Below are positions 55,116-64,000 of a stretch of 64,000 bases of DNA, piece after piece; the stretch's first letter is position 1, and the number at the start of each line of letters is the position of its first letter. This DNA is from Atopsyche davidsoni (taxonomy: Eukaryota; Arthropoda; Insecta; Trichoptera; Hydrobiosidae). The notes below the pieces were generated by a model. That model was not told where the DNA came from and searched no databases. It saw nothing but the letters and a program-made list of their open reading frames with translations. The stretch is from contig JAILWY010000014.1 of assembly GCA_022113835.1 (NCBI GenBank), positions 3,782,001 through 3,846,000 on the forward strand, in the 5' to 3' direction. A program made the position numbers and the translations under genes.

Positions 55116-56544
55116 AGGGGTGCGGAGGAAGCGCGATATTATTTAAGCCTGCTGAAGTGGGGGTGGACCGAGTTTAGGGAAACTCGTAAATTCTGCCCCC
55201 AGCTCCGGGATACGGGACGGTATTCATGAACTAGAGGGGTGGGTCTCGCTGAGCTTTTAAGGGTTGGTTTTATATGTGATTCCTCCCCCCCCCCCTTCTA
55301 CTGAAGTTATCTTGAATTAACAGAGGATATTTGAGGTTTTAGTCGCCGAGCACCCTCCGTGACAGTTTTTTTTAACATTTTTGAATTCTGCATACTTGCA
55401 TTTACTGAAATAAGTAATATTTGAGTTTTTTTGCAATTGTCACCTCATTGAAGCATGGTCACCGTTAGCACCGACAATCTTGGGTAAACGGTATTGTCAG
55501 CCGTTGATTTCACATTTTTAAATTGATACTTTGTTGTCGCCATTTACTTCGACCACCTTTATCGATTAGGCGTGCCTTGAACATCCGCCATTGATCATTT
55601 CTCTTCGCTTCCAGTTAATCGTGGACGCGATTTTCCAGTCGCTCATTAGAAAACCGGCCAACTGCAGTCCGTTCCGAGTTCTGTGCCGTCGTTAGCGAAA
55701 GTGTAATAATCTAATTATCATTTCTTGAAAAACTGCAAAAAGTAAAAACCCTCATTCATCATTAAATAGATTTTCTTTGACAGCTCATTGAGCTAGACAA
55801 TGTTGCAACGGATTTAATTGCTATTTAACTTGTTCGAAAGTGAAAATATATCAAGTTTATTCTACAATTAACTGGTAAAACACAGACTGATATCTTTACT
55901 AAGTGCTTGTCAATTTAGTTGCAAGTAAATAATTTTCTGCACATGACAAACTTGGTTAGGAAAAAACCCACACTCTTTTTAATGATCCAACTTACGCGAT
56001 TGTTAGTATTTATAAAACCAGAGTGCTAAAAATAAAAACCTTCAGAGAGAGTTTTAATCATTTAATTTAATGTCATTGAACGAAAATAAAAATAAAGTTT
56101 CACTCCGTTGAGCCATAGTAATTGAAAAAATCTCTATTTTAAAATATAAAAAAATAACATATGATAAGCTTAGCAAACAACTACCATATTAATTTGTAAA
56201 GCAAGTAACATCAATGATGGTTTATTTTATGGTATTAATATGGGCATGTTATATAATGATACTAGTATACATTTGGTGGTTAAAATAAGTTTTAATTTAT
56301 TAATTTATTATAAAACACTCAAAGATCACAAAACTTAAAGTCTTAAAACAAACTTTAAACATTGTAACTATAAGAATTCCTATTGTTTTTATGAGTCTTA
56401 AACCATGGACATCTTAAATTCTAAACGAGAAGGTATCTTAAATTCTAAACAAAAAATCTGTGGGCTACAGTTGAAAATGTTCAACAAATGATAAAAATTT
56501 AAAAAAATAGTAAATATGAATAGCCAAAGGGCTAAGAGATTACG

Positions 56545-56620
56545 ATCATTGATGTGTGTGAGCGCTTTCGTCTTTCAAGAGCCTTCTTCATACTAGATGC
56601 TGAAAAGTAAAAGCGTTTAC
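56545..56620. repeat. Dispersed repeat, copy 2
   Basis: GTGTGTGAGCGCTTTCGTCT, then TTCAAGAGCCTTCTTCATAC and AAAGCGTTTAC, matching the order of motifs in the copy at 3955-4035. Class unknown. Confidence 0.4.
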
Positions 56621-57984
56621 AAAAAACATAGTTATTCATTATTATTGTTCAAATATTGAGTATTACAAATTAAACCAATTTATCGTTGATTTACTTAAAC
56701 ATCAGTTTTTTTTATTTTGGACAAGTAGCATTGATATGAAGACAATTACAACAGGGAAGTTTTAAAATTGTGGCTTGATTATTTTAAAGCGTCATTGAAC
56801 CTTGTTCGTGTCATTATTAGACCTTTGCTTTTAATAGAGGTCTTCAAGTAATTCCACCCCTTAATTAAATAATAATAATTAAAGGTTATCTCGTTTACAT
56901 TTCGTAAAATAACGTTACGAGTAACAGGCGGTTAATGGAGCAGTAACACTTTTAGCTCTGGAACGAGTTGAGAACAATGCTTTTTATAAATATAAAACAA
57001 TATAATAGCACCCCTATTGTGTACATCCCCAATCTTTATAATATAATGTATACGTTCATTTTTAAATAAGTTTTTTTTTAAATACAAACAATTCTCAGAC
57101 AAGCGTTTCCATCAGAAGGGAAAAGTTTTCTCAGAAAATAATCTATTCAATCTCATTTAGTGTATTCTAAACTTCTATATTAATTAATTAAGAGGAATTA
57201 CGTGTAAGTGCTCGAGTATTTCTTGAACTTTACTTTTGCCATTACCCAAAGCTGGTTTGACAGCTTCCCTAGACTAATTATGGTGAGATTTTAACGAGAC
57301 TTGGTATCCCAATGATTAATTATTAACTTTAAGTACTCTTCGGTAGATTGCCAATCAATTAGTGATCTGACTTATATTATTAAAACGTTTCAACTAATTT
57401 GATTACTTGTATGGCGTGATTGACGATATGTTATATAGACTCGTGTGCGATTGATTAAAAGTACACTTCAAGTAAAGTTTTAGTTAAAAATATTACAGTT
57501 AATTCATCGCGATCGCCATTCTAAATATTTTTTTTTTGTATTGAAAAAAAATCGACCTCATAAAAGTCAGCGGCTTTTTCTTTACCCTTGTAGAAAAAAT
57601 AAATCCAAGGATTCTATTATCGTAACGAATCCATTCTACGAAATATGATTGCGACCGTTTCGACAAAAAGGTTTTCCCATCAAATGCTTTGCGGAGCTTT
57701 TTCTCTCTCGCTTGCTGTCCTTTATTGATGAAAAGAGCGCTTCGTCGAATATTGCTATTAATTATGTAGAAAGTTTGTTCTGTATGCACCATTGTGTGAT
57801 TCAGAGACCGCACCGGATGCAGAACAATATGGACTATTTTATAGTCGGCATGGTGACACGAACTAACTTAAAATGCGTCAAATGAGCGAGGTGAAATTAT
57901 ACACGCAGCCGAGTCGAGAGTGAAATAATTTATAGGACGATTTTTAAAAGTGTATTAGTAAGACAGCTACAATGCAAAGAATCA

Positions 57985-58330
57985 AATAAATGTGGCTTTA
58001 TAAGAGAATCCTTAAAATACCGTGAGACAGTCTGGCACAGAAAACGCAAAAAAATACGATGGTAAAAAATCGTAATGTCTTCTTCTATTTTGGCCACATT
58101 TTTCTAAACAATAAATAAAGCATCCTGTAGTTGATTGTCTAAGGCAAAATTGAAGAAAAAAGAGTTGCGTGGATGCGGAATTAACGCCAATTGCTGGAAG
58201 CTGTAAATACGGTCGAATCAGTGAAACTACCTCAGGATAGAAATATATTCGATAAAATGGTCACCAAACTCTTATGAGGAGAGACACCAGAAGATGAAGA
58301 ATTAGTTCTTGCGAAAAAGATGAATTGAAT
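57985..58330 (+). mobile_element. Decayed LINE reverse-transcriptase tail
   Basis: In the + frames the sequence reads LYKRILKIP, YFGHIF and GK-EEKR with several stop codons, the C-terminal end of a non-LTR endonuclease/reverse transcriptase. It closely matches the minus-strand copy at 61975-62205 and ends with TGAGGAGAGACACC and an AT-rich tail near 58335. It is a 5'-truncated, inactive copy. Confidence 0.75.
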
Positions 58331-59128
58331 TAATAAAATTTGTAAATATTATGTAAAAAGTTAGTGCAACCGTTATTTATATAAATTCTTAGTTCTTGGG
58401 AGTCATACAACGTTATGCTTATTTAATATACAATAACACTATGTTAAATGACAATTGAAACACCAAATTCATTTTAATGTATAATACACGTATACGTTAT
58501 ATAAAAATTGTTAGCACAAAAACACGATGAGAGTGATCACAATTAATAATAAAGTGATCGAATCAAATAATCACTTTGCCAAAATTCTGAAATTTACACA
58601 CATTAAAAATTATTTCGCTCACAAACTGTATAACAAAAGTAGAGCACAAATTATTTCAATATAGATTTAGAAAACGCGAATTTTGGTGCAATTGACGGTA
58701 GTTTAACGTTATACGCTTAAATATAGATTAACAACTCTTCGCTACATATAAATTAAAAGATTTGATCGCGTGCAGTGTGCAACTGTTGTTAATTGTGTAT
58801 TTTGCATGAATATGAAAGGTGTGATCTGTGATCTTGCGCCATTCAAAATAACTATAATTGAGTGAAACTAACCAACCGGAAACTATGCCAATCGAATTAA
58901 AACTATGTTCATAGCTATAATTTAATTTTAAAGTCCTAGATTCACATTTACAAATTTAATCTATTCTCATCAAAAATATACATGCATATATAATGTTGTC
59001 CTGGTTATAATCATTTAATTACGAGTACGTATAGCTGGTAGCTGCAATATTCTCCAAATCAATTTTAAGTAATTGCAATATCATAAAGCTTGAAATTTAC
59101 CGTACTATGAAATCTATATTATCTAGGT

Positions 59129-59328
59129 CAGTGTTTTTCAACCTTTTTGAATACGCGACCCCTTTGTGTGTTAAAAAATTCTGGCGACCCCCTAGGCTTA
59201 GGGCCTTAATAAAACTATTTATGTATTGTAGTGTATGACCTACAAATAATTTTATTTTTCTTTTCGACCCCACAAGTAAGGCATCGAGACCCTGATGGGA
59301 GCCGCGACCCACAAATTGAAAAACACTG
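59129..59328. mobile_element. hAT-type MITE with perfect 8-bp TSD
   Basis: 200 bp bounded by CAGTGTTTTTCAACCTTTTT on the left and CAGTGTTTTTCAATTTGTGG on the opposite strand at the right. Target duplication ATCTAGGT (59121-59128 and 59329-59336) is exact. Inside, CGCGACCC occurs near both ends in inverted form. No coding capacity. The perfect duplication suggests a fairly recent insertion. Confidence 0.9.
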
Positions 59329-61599
59329 ATCTAGGTAACCACAGAAGTGTATTGATGTCTGGTTTTGGACTAGAAAATACAAATGACTCGCTGATATGAC
59401 AGTTGTCGATATTGGAGTCATGCAGTTGACATACATTACGGTACATTGCATTATTACACTTGTATGATGTACCAGCTAATCTATAAAAACTGAACAGTAT
59501 ACATGACTGTTTAAATATAAAAATTATTATATTAAAAAAAGTTAAAACCGTACTTGGTGTGTTCTTTTAATTGTATACACCGTTCTTGCGATCAGTTTAC
59601 TTTTCATGTAGTCAATAACGTATTTTACTGTTATTGCTATATGTAGAAGCTATAAATATACGTTTGTTTGCTATATTCATTATAAATCTTCCGCTATAAA
59701 ATGTTTACCGATACCTATAAATTGCAGCTCTACAATCTAAAATATATATATAGAGCTGCATTATACTATAAAATAAATTCTCGTGTGTATTTTATTTTTG
59801 TAGCAATAACATCAAACTGAGTCAAAAATTTACAGGTAAAACAATACATTTATGTAAAAAAAATGTAGCTATTGACATTGAGTTTCTTTGGATAAGAGAT
59901 TAAAGCTTATCTCCTTCCCATAAAGGCGCGTTCCCGGAACTGTTTACCCCAGATTTAATTCTGTGAAATCCCATTTGACAATGCAAATTTGAAAATGATA
60001 AAAATGAAGTCAACATGGAGTATTTGTTGAAATGTTTTTAACACTCGATGGCCTCGCAATGTGTTCAGAGCTACTCCATGCAAAGGGCTTGCAAGTTGAA
60101 ATGCTCATCCCAAGGCTAAGAGTCAATGCCTTTCCGTAGTTTTTACACTCATGCAAGGAATGCTGATGGTTATTTGTATTTAAATTACTTTGCATTACCT
60201 TCTCGGCTTCGTGGTTATGCATCTAATTGTGTTATTTATTTTAATCATAGTTGATCTGGTGATTAAATATAAAAACCACGAGGAATTTCTAGGTAGCATT
60301 TATAACATAACTATAAATTATATTCACCATATTGCGCACGTTATTTAAAATTAATATTTAAACTAGTTAAATTTATGAATACATTATTTATCAATGTGCC
60401 CAGTGATTCATTAAAAAAAACTACGCAAAACACATTCGTGTCCACAGTTTGATATATTGCATGCATATAACTTGTGGTATTTTTTTAAATAAATCACGTC
60501 AGTTTGCATAAAAATACCAAAAACGTGTAAAAATTTCAGTAAGTTTATTTATTTGATAAACTATTAATTTTTATATTTGTTTGATGATTAGAGAAATTCG
60601 ACTTCTTGGAGAAACCTCTAGTGTTTGTTTTATTTTTGATGACATTACAGCCGGTCTCAAGAATATAAACCTGTAGAGAACTCACAGGCAATGGACGCTG
60701 ATGGATTGCAGAAGTCAAACTGGCTTTGAGTGTAATTATGATATTCTTTACAACTCCATACTGTGCTTGCCTTAGTTTTTTTTTCTGGTGCGGTTTCCCA
60801 GTAAAATGTGTGCGCCGTAAGACATTACCCCCCTGGCTTTATCTCTGGTTAACTCTATTAGCAAGTTACGCACCTGATTCGACTCGCAATATATTGCAGG
60901 GGTCGAACACCCAATCGCGATATATCTCGGCTCCAGATCCCTTCGGGGGAATTTCCCAAAACTCATTTAATTCGGTGAGTTTTTTATCCGGATCTAAAAG
61001 TATGCAATGAATGCTCTCAAACCACGACCAGCACAAAGCACATTATTGATTAAAAAATAATTTACAATGAACAACGAATGAACGACTAAATAACTCCTTT
61101 AACATCTAATTAACAAAAAATGCGATGATATTTTAAGAATAAGTCATTTTGTGGTAGAACGTTCTAATTATTACAACTTCAAGTCAAAAATATAATTCAA
61201 TTAAAAATTACTGCTGGTGCTGTTGATATTGAAATTATCAAACTATAAAATATTCAATCATATCATAGATCATATATGGATTATTTTTTACTGCTCACGC
61301 ATACTATATACTGCAATAAAGTATGAGTTTCTCTGGCTTCTGCTTAAGATTTGTTTTGTTTTGTTCTATCTCTTTAAAGTTAATATTTGTTATCTAGTTA
61401 TTTATTTAACCTATTCTTCAACGAAAAAGGGTTTTTTACATAAACTCAATAAAGAAAACAGAGAATAACCATATAACCTGTGCGCCAGACCAGGGAACAT
61501 CCACACACCTTACTGTACGCATAGCCCCAAGAACTACTGAAATAATCATGAATTTTTTTTTGAAAATCTGCAATCAAGAGAAATCGGTAGGAATTGAGT

Positions 61600-61830
61600 A
61601 TTTATTCGCTTCGGTTGATCTCTCTGTGAGTTGCCGTCCCGAGGAGTGAAGAGGCTGCTGGTGCCCGGCGGTGGCAGCCTTCGGGCCGCGGCTGGTGAAG
61701 GTCAGTGGGTCAGCCTCGCGTGTCCGCCTGCCGGGCTGCAGGGGGGGGGGAGGGTTAGGTTAGGTTAGGCGGGAGCTGCACACCCCCGCCCCCCTCACTG
61801 TGCACCCTCCACTCTCGCAAGGAATGCGGA
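61600..61830. other. GC-rich island with G-run and TTAGG repeat
   Basis: The most GC-rich patch in the window. It contains a run of ten G (61741-61750), AGGG, three tandem TTAGG (61755-61769) and C-rich blocks (CACCCCCGCCCCCCTC near 61781). A possible donor GAAG|GTCAGT lies at 61700. It may be a promoter or first exon; the G-tract could form a quadruplex. Confidence 0.35.
61755..61769 (+). repeat. Three TTAGG units
   Basis: Exact tandem TTAGG x3, the ancestral insect telomere unit, preceded by AGGG and G10. Too short to prove a former telomere or a telomere-targeting insertion. Confidence 0.9.
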
Positions 61831-61974
61831 ATGTCGCGGCACCAGGACTCTGCTGACCACACCAGACGGCCAAAACCCTCGACCATTGCAACCACTAGAG
61901 AATACGGCTACACGAAAATGCAATGTTTCCTTTTATTTACGCTAAAACGTCATTATATCATCTTCTATCATAGG

Positions 61975-62205
61975 AGGTTGGTGACTATTTCACTGGCACA
62001 AATTCCGCATCTTCTTCCCCTTTTTCCTTCGATTTTCCGTGGATAATCAACTGGAGGATGCTATATTTATTGTTACGAAAAATGTGGCCAAAATAGACGA
62101 CCCTTTCTTTGCGCATTCTGTGCAAGACTCTCTCATTTGTGACGCGGTCAACCCATGGTATCTTCAGGATTCTCTTATACAGCCACATTTTTTTAGAAAT
62201 GTGGC
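61975..62205 (-). mobile_element. LINE reverse-transcriptase C-terminal fragment
   Basis: The minus-strand frame 62218-61985 encodes MWLYKRILKIPWVDRVTNE, then RKERVVYFGHIFRNNK and HGKSKEKGEEDAEF. This is the conserved C-terminal region of non-LTR endonuclease/reverse transcriptases. After it the strand reads AGTGAAATAGTCACCAACCT, the same terminus found in composite retroposon copies A and B. The catalytic reverse-transcriptase core is absent. Confidence 0.8.
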
Positions 62206-62838
62206 TATATAAAACCACTTAGAAAACCATCGACTCCTACTTACTTTTTTAACTATCTCAATGAATAAAAAAAAATTACTTAATTAATCAGGTCTTTAGA
62301 GTCGAATACCCTCTTCAGTGTCGATGTATTTTACGGAAAATGAGCATACTGGAGCTCTCTCCCTGCGTGGAGATAATAATGAATTCTGTTAATACTTAGA
62401 CCGGTGCTTTTAGGAGGGTATAAGAAGGGACTTTTAAGTGCTATAAAGCGTCCCACAACGTGTCCGAAATATTTACTAAAAGCAAATAACGCACACGGGC
62501 CTTATTTCTAAATAAAAACACACTAGTTCATCGGCTGAGATACTCAAATATATCAAAATTAAGTAATCAGAAAAAACCCCATTAAAATCCATTTATATAT
62601 TATGATGATTTTTATCAATATTCAACATAAAAAAAATTATTAAAATGCTTTAAAAAAATCATAAAAATGCACTCACTTATAATAACTTATGGTGATATTT
62701 TTTATTCAGTTGTTATTCACGCAATTTAATATTCAGTAAGCTAAACTTCTTGCCCAGATTTCAGTCGTGAAGCTGTCGATAGAGCCAAATAAAAACATGA
62801 AAGTATTGAAAAATTTCCCCCCTAATTACCGTCCATTC

Positions 62839-62909
62839 ATTTGCATAAGCGAACTGGATTTACTTCTGAATAATGACCGCCCCGGAAAATCTCAACCCCT
62901 TTGACGTCA
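62839..62909. promoter_or_regulatory. Octamer and CRE-like motifs
   Basis: ATTTGCAT (62839-62846, the POU octamer) and the palindrome TGACGTCA (62902-62909, the CREB/ATF site) lie 55 bp apart in a GC-elevated patch. Both are exact consensus matches, but binding is not shown. Confidence 0.25.
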
Positions 62910-63054
62910 TCAGCAGCCATTGGAAATTTACGAGTTGGAGCGAGGCCATTATGCAGTCATCGCCGCATTGAAGTACAGCACACAGGACTGGCAGAATTAT
63001 CTTTGATAATATCATTAAAATTAACTAAAATCATTCAATGGTTTTCTATAGCGC

Positions 63055-63290
63055 ATGCAGTCTGCGTATTGCTGCTGCCCAATAGCATTATTATATAATC
63101 TTTTACTTACAAAGCTCTGGCGTTTAGATCTGACAGTCCTTCTGCAGCAAGCTACAGATACAATACCACCTCGACAAGATACTTCCAGAGCACATCCCTC
63201 CACAATCATTCCAAGTTCACTACTCCATCACCGATCCTTTACACACGCTCAGGGTACAGAATGGCAGCCATGCACAAACAGAGTGGGTAG
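63055..63290 (-). mobile_element. Composite retroposon copy C, partial
   Basis: On the minus strand it carries CATTCTGTACCCTGAGCGTG, TGGAAGTATCTTGTCGAGGT and ATAATGCTATTGGGCAGCAG as in copies A and B, but stops after GCAGACT without the LINE-derived terminus. The unit has a short open frame (63209-63021) of unknown meaning. Confidence 0.6.
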
Positions 63291-63769
63291 AACGGGGATG
63301 TTTTCAATAGTAAGCAGAAATTGCAAAAGCGTTAGTGGCTTCATCAGAAAAGCCAAAGCGCTTACTTTTAAAAATAGATATAATCTCGTAGTTGTTCAAA
63401 TGTTTTGATCATAAAAAAAATTATGAGTCGTTTTTTTTCCACGTGTAAGAAACACCCAAGCAGAGAACTTCTGAACGACCGTACCACTATGTAAGTGTAT
63501 AATAAGACAAGCAGATAAAGCAGATGAATAAATCGACTTGTTACGTCTCTAGCATGTGCTATGTTGTACTCATAGAAATCACATATTTATCGCTCGGTCA
63601 TGTCGTTGTTGTTTTACGTTAACAGCACATAAGTTTCGCATATAACCGTATAACTAATAGTTGTTATGGATCAAACAAAAACTGCGTCATCGTTAGTATT
63701 CTTAGTAATGTTGACTAAAATTTGTCATACATGGGAATTCCGTGAATGAGCCAAGTCTTCACAAAAACC

Positions 63770-63870
63770 ATTGTTCGGTAATGAGAGCATGTGCATGACA
63801 ATACCGAGGTGCGAGGGTTTGAATCCACTCAAGTTTTGTGAGAGTCATTGGGAAATCCGTTTAAATAAAT
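63770..63870 (+). repeat. SINE-like fragment
   Basis: GAGGGTTTGAATCCACTC is a near B box (GGTTCGAATCC), about 40 bases after GAGAGCATGTGCATG. No complete tRNA fold is apparent. Confidence 0.3.
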
Positions 63871-64000
63871 CTATTGTTGACTTGCTTGCTAACCGAATTG
63901 GTAAATTCATCAAACTCGTCATTTGTATCTATTTTAAATTCAAGTCGATTTATTAAATATTGATATAAAAATCTGAATATTTTTGTAAAGAAAATGAAGA

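Larger units (their letters stand above)
53243..64000. other. Gene-poor region with repeats
   Basis: No multi-exon coding gene can be assembled. It must include the 5' non-coding exon of the carboxypeptidase on the minus strand, which I cannot place. It contains repeats listed separately, plus GC-elevated patches at about 55090-55260, 55560-55700, 60640-60980, 61600-61830 and 62750-62970. Reading frames crossing these have no recognisable domain. Confidence 0.5.

Noticed and set aside
56550..56600. Hammerhead-ribozyme-like core (CTGAAGA and CGAAA) on the minus strand of the dispersed repeat
   Set aside because: The invariant CUGANGA is altered at this copy, the closing stem II pair is mismatched and stem III cannot be drawn; not supportable.
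60726..61010. 94-residue plus-strand frame
   Set aside because: No domain, no splice or start context, and it crosses a T-rich tract; more likely part of a non-coding GC-elevated patch.

Overview
This is a eukaryotic, almost certainly insect, nuclear window. It is AT-rich, its genes are split by short GT-AG introns with T-rich acceptors, and its relics of mariner, piggyBac, hAT and LINE elements are of the kinds common in insect genomes. Two stretches of TTAGG, the insect telomere unit, also occur. The order cannot be fixed from the sequence alone. Gene models below were built by hand from splice sites, reading phase and remembered family motifs; no search or transcript data were available.

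Layout. 1-14.8 kb is gene-poor: AT-rich DNA with several short GC-elevated islands, one orphan exon candidate (3752-3857) and a nested repeat stack (10.86-12.05 kb). 14.88-19.45 kb (+) is a complete 4-hydroxyphenylpyruvate dioxygenase gene (tyrosine catabolism, 380 aa, 10 exons). 21.0-22.06 kb is a tandem duplicate of that gene's last two exons, still open and showing mostly synonymous change. 22.49-27.80 kb (-) is a CtIP/RBBP8-like DNA end-resection gene (579 aa, 9 exons) carrying a deleted piggyBac element in intron 2. 28.81-30.60 kb (+) is a SERHL/kraken-type alpha/beta hydrolase (312 aa, 2 exons), divergent from CtIP across 1 kb that contains a MITE. 35.84-42.03 kb (-) is a full calpain-7 gene (814 aa, 12 exons) with a hAT MITE in intron 2. 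44.23-53.24 kb (-) is a secreted M14 carboxypeptidase of the M/N/E type (nine shared exons plus two alternative terminal exons). 53.3-64 kb is again gene-poor, with LINE reverse-transcriptase tails, a recent hAT MITE, SINE-like fragments and a GC-rich TTAGG-bearing island.

The five genes do not form a pathway; they look like an ordinary run of housekeeping genes (amino-acid catabolism, DNA repair, hydrolase, ESCRT-linked protease, exopeptidase). The most unusual content is the HPPD tail duplication, the paired carboxypeptidase tails, and repeats nested three deep. I found no CRISPR array, operon-like system, rRNA gene or intact tRNA gene.
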